This document shows positions 1 through 10,391 of a stretch of DNA of 64,000 nt, piece by piece. The first letter of the stretch is position 1; each line of letters opens with the position of its first letter. Source of the stretch: Myotis daubentonii (lineage: Eukaryota > Chordata > Mammalia > Chiroptera > Vespertilionidae); contig NC_081841.1 of the NCBI RefSeq assembly GCF_963259705.1, positions 116,507,033-116,571,032 on the forward strand, written 5' to 3'. The translations under genes were made by a program, and so were the position numbers. Below the pieces are notes generated by a model, which searched no databases, had not been told where the DNA came from, and saw only the letters and a program-made list of their open reading frames with translations.

Positions 1-196
1 TGCTTTCAGAGAGGAAGGGAGAGGGAGAGAGAGAAATAGAAACATCAGTGATGAGGAAGAATCATTGATTGACTGCCTTCTGCATGCCCTGCTGAGGATC
101 GAGCCGCAACTTGGGCATGTGCCCTGACAGGGAATTGAACTGTGACCTCCTGGTTCATAGGTAGATGCTCAACCACTGAGCCACACCAGACGGGCC
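1..196 (-). mobile_element. Ves-type tRNA-derived SINE, antisense
   Basis: Read on the minus strand, it has a tRNA-like head with box A (GTGGCTCAGTGGTTGAGC) near 165-190, a degenerate box B, then the Ves body and the AG-rich complement of the CT-rich tail at 10-45. The A-rich tail lies off the left edge, so the element is probably clipped by the window. It lies in an ALG5 intron, antisense to the gene. Confidence 0.85.
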
Positions 197-563
197 ATAA
201 ATATGTTCTTAATATGCTGTGCCATGCGCCGTGATATATAAACAATGCATACATATTATATAATGACATTTCACATTTTTAATCTTATTAATTCAATATC
301 TTTGATTTATCTAAAAGTATTCTTAGCTTCTAAGGTATTAGTTGTATGACCTCACAAAGTTTTTAAAACTGTGAAATAGGCATTACATACATGTAGGAAG
401 AGCCAATCAATCTAATTTGTTTTAAGTGGACTTTGGCCTCCTGTCATTTTATACCTGTTATTTCACTCTTAGATATTTTAAGTAAAGCTGAACAGACTGA
501 TATGTCATTGAATTTAACCTTAATTTTAAGCAACTTTGTTTTAATTGAAATTTTTAAATACAG
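197..563 (+). other. ALG5: ALG5 intron, end of the intron before the first visible exon
   Basis: AT-rich, apparently single-copy intron. The last bases before 564 are a T-rich tract and a consensus AG acceptor. No other feature is visible. Confidence 0.7.
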
Positions 564-677
564 GGTATATTCAGTTCTCGAGGAGAAAAGATCCTTATGG
601 CAGATGCTGATGGAGCCACAAAGTTTCCAGATGTTGAGAAATTAGAAAAGGGACTTAAGGATCTACAGCCTTGGCCT
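564..677 (+). CDS. ALG5: ALG5 internal coding exon carrying the DAD metal-binding motif
   Basis: Part of dolichyl-phosphate beta-glucosyltransferase, a GT2-family ER membrane enzyme that moves glucose from UDP-Glc to dolichyl phosphate, supplying Dol-P-Glc for the last three glucoses of the N-glycan precursor. The 114-nt exon is flanked by AG (562-563) and GT (678-679) and reads 38 codons without a stop, phase 0 at both ends. The translation begins GIFSSRGEKILMADADG and ends DLQPWP, nearly identical to the mammalian protein around residues 150-190 of about 324. ADADG is the DxD-type motif binding the divalent metal and UDP-sugar. It joins in frame to the exon at 21868 across a 21.2-kb intron. 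A dinucleotide repeat starts 12 bases after the donor. Seen: splice sites and reading frame; function is known from the family. Confidence 0.96.
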
Positions 678-687
678 GTGAGTATAA

Positions 688-689
<2 letters not shown>

Positions 690-732
<43 letters not shown>
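690..732. repeat. (TA)n microsatellite
   Basis: About 21 uninterrupted TA units. It probably grew from the TATATAA-rich 5' terminus of the Helitron that follows, since the usual TCCTATATAATAAAA start is replaced by the repeat. Confidence 0.95.
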
Positions 733-736
<4 letters not shown>

Positions 737-1893
737 CCTAATATGCAAATAAACCAAACAGCTGAACAGCCGGTTGCTATCACGTGCGCCGATCACGAGG
801 GGGCGCGCGTGGAACATGGTGGGTGTCAGTAGCAGGCTGCAGTGCGTGGAACATGGTGGGCGTCAGCCATGGCGGGATGGTGGTGCAGGTGAGCAGGGGC
901 ACCAGACCAAGGCAGGGCACTGATCGCTGTCATTGGGGCAAGCCTCTGGTGGTTACTGAAAATTCTTTGATCCCACACGCCATGGTCCTGTTGGGCACTC
1001 ACACCTGCTGCCAGTGCCAGCCCTGCTTGCACCCGCTGCTGGCGCCCAGCACTGGCCCCAATCACTCGGCTCCATCAGCGGGTGCGAATGGCGGCTACCA
1101 GCCTGATAGCCCCTCAGGGCTTCTCTACCTCCCCCTGCATTTGAGGGGCGATCTGGACCAGCAGCCGCTGCTCACACCCACTGCCAGCGCCGACCCCGCT
1201 CACACCCACAGTCGGCGCCAGAGCTGTCGCTCACACCCGCTGCTGGTGCCTGGTGCCGGTCCCAATTACTAGGAGTCGTCAGTGGATGCGATCGCTGGCT
1301 TCCAGCTCCATTCGCCCCTGAGGGCTTCTCCACTTCGCCCTGCTCCTGCAGGCAATGGGGGCAGCAGCCGCCGATTGCACACACTGCTGGCACCAGCCCC
1401 AATCGCTCCACGCCATCAGAGTGTGCGAGTGGGGCCAGTACTGTCAGGATGTGGGAGTGGCGGGAGCAGGACTGCTGGCAGACAGTGGTCCAGGGGCCGC
1501 GGCAGGAGGGTCCGGATGGGGCGTGGAGGATGGGCCGAGGCCCGCCTCTGTACCCACCGCAGCTTTGCAGCCACAAATAGAATGGCAGAATGTCCAGTCA
1601 CTATGATACGCAGTGACCACCAGGTGGCAGACAATGCAAGAGCTGCCCCTGGTGGTCAGTGCACTACCACAAGGGGAGCACCTGTTAGCCAAAAGCCAGG
1701 CTTAGAGGCTAGTGAGAGCAGCCTCTCCCGCCTCTGTAGCAGTGCTAAGGCTGTCCGACTGACTGCTTAGGCCCGATGCCCACGGGGAGCCGTCAGTCAG
1801 ACATCCCCCAAGGGCTCCTGGACTGGGAGAGGGCGCAGGCCAGGCTGAGAGACACCCCCCGAAGTTTACAAATTGCATGCACCGAGCCTCTAG
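733..1893 (+). mobile_element. Non-autonomous HeliBat Helitron, ~1.16 kb
   Basis: The 5' side retains the HeliBat subterminal AAAACCCTAATATGCAAAT beside the TA repeat. The 3' side has a decayed hairpin (TTGCATGCACC) and the terminal CTCTAG at 1888-1893 followed by T. The GC-rich interior has no Rep/helicase coding. The open frames at 784-1272 and 1282-1770 are low-complexity, lack recognisable domains and are not called as genes. Confidence 0.85.
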
Positions 1894-2189
1894 TATAGTT
1901 TAAAATTTAAACTTTAAATTATATTCAATCAAGAATAAATGGGATCTAAAGTAAAATGAATATGAAGGTTACCTGTAGGTTAAAAAACTAGGGGTTATTT
2001 TGGGTGTAAAATTCTGTACAGTCTCACAGAAGAGCTAATTGTCTTGTTATAAACATTCACTGATGTTCTGAGTTTCACTTGACAATTATTTAATATTCTG
2101 GCCATCAATTTTTTTATTGCTTAACTCATAAATTGCTTAACTTTAATTGCTTGTCTTATTTAATATGTACATATTAAATTAAAAGCATA
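1894..2189 (+). other. ALG5 intron, no recognised element
   Basis: AT-rich sequence with simple stretches. I see no gene, RNA or repeat with clear boundaries. Confidence 0.6.
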
Positions 2190-2921
2190 GACTGAGACTT
2201 CCAGCTAAAGATGTGAAATGAATCTTGTTTGTGATAAAGTAAACGAATACGAGTAGCAACAAATCAAAAAAGATTATGTGCCAATAAAAGGATCCAAGTT
2301 GGCTACAGAGTAGGTGGAAGCTACACACATCTTTCAGGACCAAACTGGAATTACAATTAAATTATAGAACAGTCATCTTGGATGACTGACAAGTAGCTGA
2401 AGAGAAGCCTTGTAACCAAGGTTTTACAAAGGAAACCACATCAAGACTGTTCCAAACAAGTTACCCAGGGCGAGTCACAAGCAGTGTCTGACATTGGCTT
2501 GCACCAGAGTTCATTCCAAGAGGCCCAAAACCAGTACGCCCAGTGGTCAGCCATAGATAAAAACAGAGCAGGATCCAATAAGCTTTACAAGAAGCATATC
2601 CAAAGGGCGATCGGCAGGCACAAAACCCTGGTTAGGTGAATTCCAGTTCTTGTGGTCAGCAGCTCACACACTGTGGTCAGGGTTGAGACAGTCAGCCAGG
2701 CTGAGGGACAATCTCACGCATGAATGGACCAATCGCAATCAAGACTCAGTTACAAGAGGTGGGCCCACATAACCCATACATGGGACACTCATGAAGCGCC
2801 TGGCCCAGGTGATCAAAGAAACTGGACATTGGACCCCACAGAACACCTACTACATAAGGCCACAAACACTGGGAAACATAGCAAATCTAATACTAGAAAC
2901 AAACACTAAGAGGCAGCCAAA

Positions 2922-3728
2922 ATGGCAAGACAAAGAAACATATCTCAAATGAAAGAACAGGAGAAATCTCCAGAAAAAGAGCTAAGTGAAATGGAGGCAA
3001 ACAATTTATCAGATACAGAATTCAAAGTAATTGTTACAAGGATGCTCAACCGCATGAGAAAGGACATAGAAATCATAAAAAGGACCAGTCAGAAATGAAG
3101 AATAAACTAGAAGGAATAAACAGTTGGTTAGATGAAGCAGAGGAGCAGGATTTGATGACAGTAGAAAAGAATACCCAATCATAGCAGCAAATAGAATTTT
3201 AAAAAATGAGGATACCTTAAGGGACCTTTGAGACAACATGAAGTGTGACAACATCCACATCATAGGGGTACAAGAAGAAAGAGAGAGGGAGCAAGTAATT
3301 GAGACCTATATGAAGAAATGATGACTGAAAATTTCCATAACCAGGTGAACTAAAAAGACATACAAGCCCGGGAGGCAGAGAGTACCAAACAAGATGGACA
3401 AAAGAAACCGGCACCAAGACACATCATAATAAAGATTAAAGACAAAGATGCTTAAAAGCTGTATGGGAAAGAGTATTAGTTATATACAAAAGGAGCTCCC
3501 ATTTGAATTGTCAGCTGATTTCTCAACAGAAACATTTCATTACCCAAGGGATTGGCATGAAATATTCAAAGTGATGAAAAGCAAAGACCTATAACCAAGA
3601 CAACTCTATCCAGCAAGGGTATCATTGAAATTGAAGGACATATAAAGAGGTTCCTAGACAACAAAAAGCTAAAGGAGTTTGTTATCACCAAACCAGTATT
3701 ACTTGAAATGTTAAAGAGCCTGCTTTAG
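2922..3728 (+). pseudogene. Decayed L1 ORF1 (RNA-binding chaperone) of the old element
   Basis: Starts at an ATG in the context GCCAAAATGGCAAGACAAAG and shows L1 ORF1p landmarks in broken frames: the NIHIIGVQEE-type RRM start near 3250 and the C-terminal domain with LSADFSTETFH near 3505-3540. Several frameshifts and stops remove coding capacity. ORF2 begins about 45 nt downstream of the ORF1 stop. Confidence 0.8.
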
Positions 3729-4237
3729 AAGAAGGAAAAAAAAAAAAAAAAGAGGAAATAGTTAAAAGAATAAAATGGCAATAAATACATACCTGTTCAT
3801 AATCAATTTAAATGTAAATGGTTTAAATGCTCCAATCAAAAGACAAGGGAGCAGAATGGATAAGAAAACAAGACCCATATATGTGTGTTCTACAGGAGAC
3901 ACACCTCAGAACAAAAGATACAAACTAAAGTAAAGGGATGGAAAAAGATACTTTGTTCAAATGGAAATTAAAGTAATTGGGGTAGCATTAAATTTATCTA
4001 ACAAAGTAGACTTCAAAACAACATAGTAAAAGACAAGGATAGTACAAAATGATAAAAGGAGCAGTGCAACAAGAGGATATAACCTTTGTAACATTTATGC
4101 ACCCAACATAAGAGCATCTAAGGATGTAAGGCAAGTCTTGATTGAAAGGGATTGAAAGTAATACAGTCCTAGTGGGGGATTTTAACTCCCCATTGACATC
4201 AATGGATAGATCTTCCAGGTAGAAAATTGACGAGGAA

Positions 4238-4340
4238 GCCAACTTTCCCCACCTTCTTCCCTCGCCTGCCCTTCTCTCCCCGGCCTGGCCCGTGCGCCGC
4301 CTAGAAAAACTTGTGCAGGGCCATTTAAAAAAAAAAAAAA
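4238..4340 (+). mobile_element. Short poly(A)-tailed retro-insert of unknown origin
   Basis: An 89-nt GC-rich segment followed by A14, inserted in the old L1 ORF2 and flanked by 15-bp target duplications (AAAATTGACGAGGAA at 4223-4237 and AAAATTGACAAGGAA at 4337-4351, one mismatch). These are hallmarks of L1-mediated retrotransposition. The body does not match any RNA I recognise; a 5'-truncated processed pseudogene is the simplest explanation. Confidence 0.8.
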
Positions 4341-6750
4341 TTGACAAGGAAACTGCAGCCTTAAATGACATAATAGACCAAATGCATGTAATTGATATTT
4401 TCAGAGCATTTCATCCCAAAGCACCAGTAAGTGCACATGGAATATTTCCTAGGTTAGACCACATTATAATACAAAACAAATCTCAATAAATTTAAGAAAC
4501 TTCAAATCATATCAAGCATTGTCTCTGTCCATTATGGTCTGAAACGAGAAATCTATCACAAGAAAAAAATTTAAAAAACACACAAAGACATGGAGGCTAA
4601 ATGATATGTTATTAAACAATGAATGGTTTAACAATGAGATCAAGAAAGAAATCAAAAGATACCTTGAAACAAATGAAAATGAGAACGCAAGTCAAAAATC
4701 TATGGAAAACAGTGAAGGCAGTCCTAAGAGGGAAATTCATAGCATTACAATCCTATCTAAAGAAACAGTCTAATTTTACACTTAAAAGAACTTGAAAAAG
4801 AAAAAGAACAGCAAACAAAGACTAGAGTAAGTAGAGGGAAGGTAAAGATAATCAGAGCAGAAATAAAGAAAATAGAGTCTAAAAAAAAAAAATTACAAAG
4901 ATCAATGAAACCAAAAGTTGGTTCTTTGAAAAGATAAACAAGATTGGCAAACCTTCAACCAGACTTATCATAAAAGAAAGAGAAGGGGACCCAAGTAAAT
5001 AAAATCAAGATGAAAGTGGAGAAGTAACAACTGACTACAAAGAAATAAAAAGAACTATAAGAAAATATTACAAAGAACTATATGCCTACAAATTGGACAC
5101 TGGACAAAAACAGATAAATTCCTATGAATATACAATCTTCCAAAACTGAATTAGGAAGAATTAGAGAGTCTGAATAGATCTATTACAACTAATAAAATCA
5201 ACACAGTAATCAAAAAACTTCCACTAAACAAAATTCCTGGATTGGATGACTTCACAAGTGACTTTTACCAACAATTCACAGAAGAACTAACACCGATCCT
5301 CCTAAAACTATTTCAAAACTTCAAGAGGAGGGAAGGCTCCCATGCACATGTTGCCAGACCAGCATTATCCTAATTTCAAAACCAAATAAACACACTACAA
5401 AGAAAGAAAATTGTAGGCCAATATCCCTGATGAACATAGGTGCAAAAATCCTCAATAAAATATTATCAAACTGTATCCAGCAATACTTTAAAAAGATCAT
5501 ATACCATGATCAAGTGGGATTTACCCTAGGAATACAAAGTTACTAAATATTTACAAATCAATAAATGTAATACACCACATAAACAAAATGAAGTATAAAA
5601 CCACATGATCCTATCAATAGGTACAGAAAAAGCAGGTGATAAAATCCAACACACATTTATGATAAAAACTCTCAGCAAAGTAGGAATAGAGGGAACATAC
5701 CTCAAGCTAAGTAAGGCCATATATCGCAAATATACAGTCAACATCATTATGCACAAAAACTACAAGTGCTTCCCTTGAAATGAGCAATAAGACAGGGATG
5801 TTTGTTTTCACCACTCTTACTCAACATAGTACTAGAAGTCATAGGTGTAGCAATCAGACAACAAGAAATAAAAGGCATGGAAATTTGAAAGGAGGAAGTA
5901 AAACTTATTATTTGAAGATAACATGGTACTGTATATAAAGAACCCTAAAGATTCCACTAGATAACTACTAGGACTGATAGATTAAATGATTAAAGTAACA
6001 GGATACAAAATAAATATCCAGAAATCCTTATTTTTTAATACACAAATAATGGACTACCAGAGAGGGAAAGTAAGAAAATAATCCCATTCACAATTGTTGT
6101 AAAAAGAATAAAATACCTAGGAATAAATTTAACCAAGCATGCAAAAGACCTGTACTTGGAAAATTATGAGTCGCTAAAGAAATTGAAGAAGACACAAATA
6201 AGTGGATGCATATACTGTATTCATGGATACGAAGAATTAACATCATTAAAATGTCACTGATACACAAAGCAGTTTTTAGATTCAACACAATTCCTATCAA
6301 TATATCAATGGTGTATTTCACAGATCTAGATCAAATATTCCAAATATTTATATGGAAGTACAAAGTACCCCAAATAGCCTCAGGAATTTTGAGAAAGAGC
6401 AAAGGTGGAGGAATTGCTCTACCTAATATCAAACTCTACTACACGGCCATAGTAAACAAAAGAGCATGGTACTGGAATAAAAACAGATAATATACAGCAA
6501 TGGAACAGAACAGGATCCCAGAAATAAACCCATGACTTTATAGTTAATTAATATTTAACAAAAAAGGCAAAAACATACAATGGGGTATACATAGTCTACT
6601 CAATAAATAGTGTTGAGAATATTAGACCCATACATGTAAAAAATGGAACTGACTACCTTCTTACAGCATATACAAGAATAAACTCAAAACGGATTAAAAA
6701 CTTAAATGTTGGACTCAAAAACCATAAAAATCCTAGACAAAAACCTAGGC

Positions 6751-7472
6751 CAGGGGTGGACAACCTTTTTGTGAGTGCGTGCCAAAACCAGCAAAATCTC
6801 TGACTTAAAATTCTGCGTGCCAACCCTAATTTTTTGAGAACATGTTACGCCTACTTGATATCTCTTAGTTATACGTATGTGAAGAACCTTGAAGAAATAA
6901 TAAAATTCATTCTACCGACAAAAACACAGTATATGATGATGAAAAATACATTTATTTTTAATGTACACATGTACACTGATAGTCCGACAGAAAACTTTAT
7001 GACTCCGTTTTATATTACCAGTGGGACTTTTGCTGCTGCATCACTGATGACAGATTTTACGCCAGATTTATATTTCGTGACCTTCAGAGATATGTACGAG
7101 CTACTACTTTCATCCGTCAGGCTACTCCTATTACGAGACTTAACAAAATTCATCAGTGAGAACAAAGATTCTCAAGCGTATGTGGATGAAACCAAAACAC
7201 TGGTCAGATCTAGGAAGGCAGGGAGAGTTAAGGCAGAGGCATAGAAATTGCTCTTCCCCTCTCTCATCAATCCATGTCTATGGTCTTTAAGATAACTTGT
7301 TATGTAAAATTATTTATCTAAGATGCACCTACACTGAATTTGTCTGAAAAATAAAAAAGTTGATATTAAGAAAAAAATTGTAAATGGAAGATTATAAGAG
7401 AGGGTTTCACGTGCCAGCAAAAGTTACTGGTGTGCCATGTTTGGCACGCATGCCAGGGGTTGCCCACCCCTG
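6751..7472 (+). mobile_element. hAT DNA transposon, 722 bp, with perfect 8-bp TSD
   Basis: Terminal inverted repeats CAGGGGTGGACAACC and GGTTGCCCACCCCTG (one mismatch as inverted repeats) are flanked by the identical duplication ACCTAGGC at 6743-6750 and 7473-7480. The interior holds a 136-codon open frame (6834-7244) with no hAT transposase motifs that I can recognise, so the element is treated as non-autonomous. The TSD fits the nnnTAnnn target pattern. Strand is arbitrary. Confidence 0.9.
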
Positions 7473-7549
7473 ACCTAGGCAGTAAAATCTTGGACATTTC
7501 TCATTGCAGTTTTTTGTCTGATGTATCTCTTCAGTCAAGGGAAACAAAA

Positions 7550-7982
7550 TCCTATATAATAAAAAGCTAATATGCAAACGGGCAGTAGTTTGACCGACCG
7601 GGAGTTAGACGTGCACTGACCATCAGGGTGCAGCGCAGAACATGGTGAACAATGGCGGCACTGGAATCGGGCAGCAGTAGAGGTGCTGCTGGCCCCAATA
7701 GGGCCTGACAAGTGTGGGACTGCAGTGGGATGGTGGATCAGGTGAGCGCACGGTGTCAGGCCAAGGAAGGTGCAAGCAGGGACCCCAATCACCCCACTGG
7801 TCACCCCACAGACAGGAACCGGCACCAGCGGGGAGCGGGGCTGGTGAACGAGCAGTGCCAGGCTAAGGCAGGTGGGAGTGGGAGCCTCGATCGCCCCGCC
7901 GGTCTCCCAACAGATCAGTCCTGATCGACGGCCAAACCTAGGGACCCTACCCATGCACAAATTTCATGCACCAGGTCTCTAG
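7550..7982 (+). mobile_element. HeliBat Helitron, 433 bp, complete
   Basis: Starts TCCTATATAATAAAAAGCTA directly after a host A and ends with a hairpin (TGCACAAATTTCATGCA) and CTCTAG followed by host T, the standard Helitron insertion between A and T with no target duplication. It sits inside the old L1, whose sequence resumes at 7983. No coding capacity. Confidence 0.95.
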
Positions 7983-9089
7983 TAAAAAATAAACAAATTG
8001 GACTGCATCAAACTAAAAATTTTCTGCACAGCAAAGGAAACCATCAACAAAATGAAAATACTCCCCATTGAATGAACATGTTGGTATTCAAAATTTATAA
8101 AGAACTTAGAAAACTCAGCACCAAAAAACAATTCAATTTAAAAATGGGCAAAGAACCTGAATAGGCACTTCTCCAAAGATACACATGTCCAAGAGACATA
8201 TGAAGAGATGCTCAACTTTACTCATCATCAGATAAATGTAAATTAAATCACAATTTGATATCACTTCACATCTGTCAAAATGCCTATCATCAATAAGTTA
8301 ACCAACAAGTGGTGAGGATGTGGAGAAAAGGGAACCCTCATGTACTGTTGCTAGGTCTGTGGATTGGTGCAGACACTGGAAAGCTGTATGGAGTTACCTC
8401 AAAAAATTGAAAATGGAACTGCCTTATGACTGAAGCTGCTATTCCACTTCTGAGAATTTAGCTGAAGAAACCTGAAGTACTAATTCAAAAGAATATATGC
8501 ACCCCTATGTTCATAGCAGCTTTATTTACAGTAGCCAAGAGTTAGAAGCAGCTAAGTGCCCATCAGTAGATGAGTGGATAAGGAAGCTGTGATACATTTA
8601 CACAATTGAGTACTACTTGGCTGTAAAAAAAAATAAAAAATGAAATTTTACCCTTTGCAACAGTATAGATGGACCTACATAGCATTCTGCTAACTGAAAT
8701 AGGTCAGTCAGAGAAAGACAAATACTATATGATTTCACTTATATAAGGAATCTAATGAACTAACAAGCAAAATAAAGACAGACTCATAAATGAAAAGCAG
8801 GCTGACAGGTTTCAGGAAGGAGGTGTCGGCACTGGTTATGAGGGCTGGAGTGATTGAGTTAAAAGAAAAAAGAAATAACTCATTAACAGGGACAAACGTG
8901 GTGATTGTCAGGGAGAGCATGTATTGGGGGGATGTTTGAAGGGTATCGGGGATGAATGGGAATGTTTGAAGACTTGGGGTGGTGAACACAGGATACATTG
9001 TACTTATGATGCGTTGTACAATTGTGCATCTGAAACCTATATAATTTTGTTAGCAGTGTCACCCTAATAAATTTTTTTTTAAGTTTCTG

Positions 9090-9440
9090 TGCAACTTCAT
9101 GCCATAACTTCAAAGAGTAAAGGCCTGGCTCCCTCTCTCCCTCCTCACCTCTCTCTCTCTTTCTCTCTCACTCTAAAGCTGCCTGTGCCTTCTTCCTTTG
9201 GGTATGTCTCTTTGCCTTTCCTCCTAAGCTTCAAGGGCCCTTCTTTTGCCTCTGTAACATGTTTCCTGAGCCCACACAGCCCACATGGCTCCCTTCACAG
9301 CTCACTTCTACATCTGTGACTTTCTAAATATACTTTGCTTGTATTTTAGTCTTGGCTCTGAATTCTTTCTTAGCCACAGCTCAAGGACCCAAGTTGCTGA
9401 ACTGAGTTCCAATCGCCAGTAATGTTCTGGTGCCTTTTGC
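9090..9440 (+). mobile_element. Possible ERV LTR fragment
   Basis: The section around 9320-9420 resembles the 3' part of a mammalian LTR (AATATACTTTGCTTG then a TCTTGGCTCTGAATTC-type U5). Termini and target duplication are not visible, so the family and limits are uncertain. Confidence 0.4.
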
Positions 9441-9444
9441 CACT

Positions 9445-9625
9445 CACACTTATAAGAAGAGACACGAAAGATTACTCTCTCCTCCATGTGAGGAGTTAGC
9501 AAAATGGTGACTATCTATAGGCAGGAAGAGAGCTTTCACCAGGAACCAAGTTAGCCAGCACCTTGATCCTGTACTTCCAGCTTCCAGAACTTTGAGAAAT
9601 AAATGTCTGTTGTTTGAAAAACTAG
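9445..9625 (+). mobile_element. MaLR (MLT/MST-type) LTR fragment
   Basis: Carries the diagnostic MaLR order: CTTATAAGAAGAGACACGA, CCATGTGAGGAG, GCAGGAAGAGAGC, then CTTCCAGAACTTTGAGAAAT and AATAAATGTCTGTTGTTT. The 5' part is missing. The family is ancient and inactive in mammals. Confidence 0.8.
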
Positions 9626-9639
9626 AAGTAAAGGTTGAC

Positions 9640-9830
9640 TTTCACTTGGCATAATGCATTTGAGATTTAACGTTACTGCTGTAAATATCAATAATTTGGT
9701 CCTTTTAATTGCTAAGTAGTATGCCATTGTATGGGAGCATCTCAGCTTGTTTATTCATTCAACTGTTGAAGGACATTTGGGCTGTTTTTAACATTTTGAC
9801 AACTACAAATAAATTCAGTATTAACATTCA
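9640..9830 (-). mobile_element. Old L1 3'-region fragment, antisense
   Basis: Shows the reverse complement of the conserved L1 ORF2 tail (GTTTATTCATTCAACTGTTG, then GGACATTTGGGCTG), diverged and truncated at both ends. Confidence 0.65.
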
Positions 9831-9904
9831 TGTTTTAAAAAACGGTGCAGGATGAGGAAAGGAAGAAAATTTTTGTGCCACTCCTGCCTTTTAAACGCCA
9901 TATA

Positions 9905-10125
9905 GAGACCTGGCCCCATTGCTCAGTTGGTTGGAGCATTGTCCCATACACCAAAAAGTTTGCAGATTCAATTCCCAGTAGGGCACATTCCTAGGTTTCG
10001 GGTTCAATCCTTGGTCAGGGCAGGAAAGGCAGCCAATCAATGTTTCTCTCTCACATCGATGTTTCTCTTTCTTACACCCTTCTCTATTCCTCTCTCTAAA
10101 ATCAATAAACATATCCTTGGGTGAG
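9905..10125 (+). mobile_element. Ves-type SINE
   Basis: tRNA-like head with box A similarity (GCTCAGTTGGTTGGAGC), body with GGTTCAATCC, a CT-rich stretch and AAAATCAATAAA tail. An older, diverged subfamily compared with the copy at 17998. Confidence 0.8.
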
Positions 10126-10184
10126 AATTTTTTTTTTAAAAGCCATTTTGAGAAACATGAATTGATGAGTTTACCAAATTCTGA

Positions 10185-10391
10185 GCTTTTTAAAAAATAT
10201 GTTTTTATTGATTTTTTTGTTTTATAATATAAAGAGAAGGGGAGAGAGAGATAAAAACACCAATGAGAGAGAAACATCTTCAATTGGCTGCCTCCAACAC
10301 GACCCCTACTGGGGATCAAGCCTGCAAGCTGGGCATGTGCCCTGACCAGGAATTAAACCAGTGACTTATTGGTTCCTGAGTTAATGCTCAG
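10185..10391 (-). mobile_element. Ves-type SINE, antisense, head removed
   Basis: The complement of tail and body is clear (TTTTTATTGATTTTTT at the left; GGGCATGTGCCCTGACCAGG near 10330). The tRNA-like head stops abruptly at about 10391, exactly where the interior of a Helitron begins, marking a deletion or rearrangement junction. Confidence 0.8.

Larger units (their letters stand above)
3775..8751 (+). pseudogene. Decayed L1 ORF2 (endonuclease and reverse transcriptase) of the old element
   Basis: Begins MAINTYLFIINLNVNGLNAP, the start of the L1 endonuclease domain. Traces of the reverse transcriptase follow, with the [12 protein letters not shown] block near 5415, and a 94-codon open stretch at 6206-6490 from the end of the RT region. 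The C-terminal segment is recognisable between 8300 and 8700. Many stops and frameshifts plus three insertions make it non-functional. Confidence 0.82.
2190..9075 (+). mobile_element. Old, near-full-length LINE-1 (L1M/L1MA-like), sense, with three later insertions
   Basis: L1 order is preserved: 5' leader (about 2190-2921), ORF1 relic, ORF2 relic and a 3' end with AATAAA and a short poly(A) at 9064-9082. The 3' terminal segment resembles old mammalian L1MA ends. Stops and indels are frequent, consistent with great age. Three secondary insertions date later activity inside it: a poly(A) retro-insert (4238-4340), a 722-bp hAT element (6751-7472) and a Helitron (7550-7982); the L1 reading resumes after each. 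Confidence 0.88.

Noticed and set aside
433..645. 70-codon frame overlapping the first ALG5 exon
   Set aside because: It reads the exon in the wrong frame; the true frame is fixed by splice sites and ALG5 similarity.
784..1770. Long open frames on both strands in the first Helitron (up to 162 codons)
   Set aside because: Low-complexity Ala/Pro/Gly/Ser translations on both strands in GC-rich Helitron filler; no domain, no splice context.
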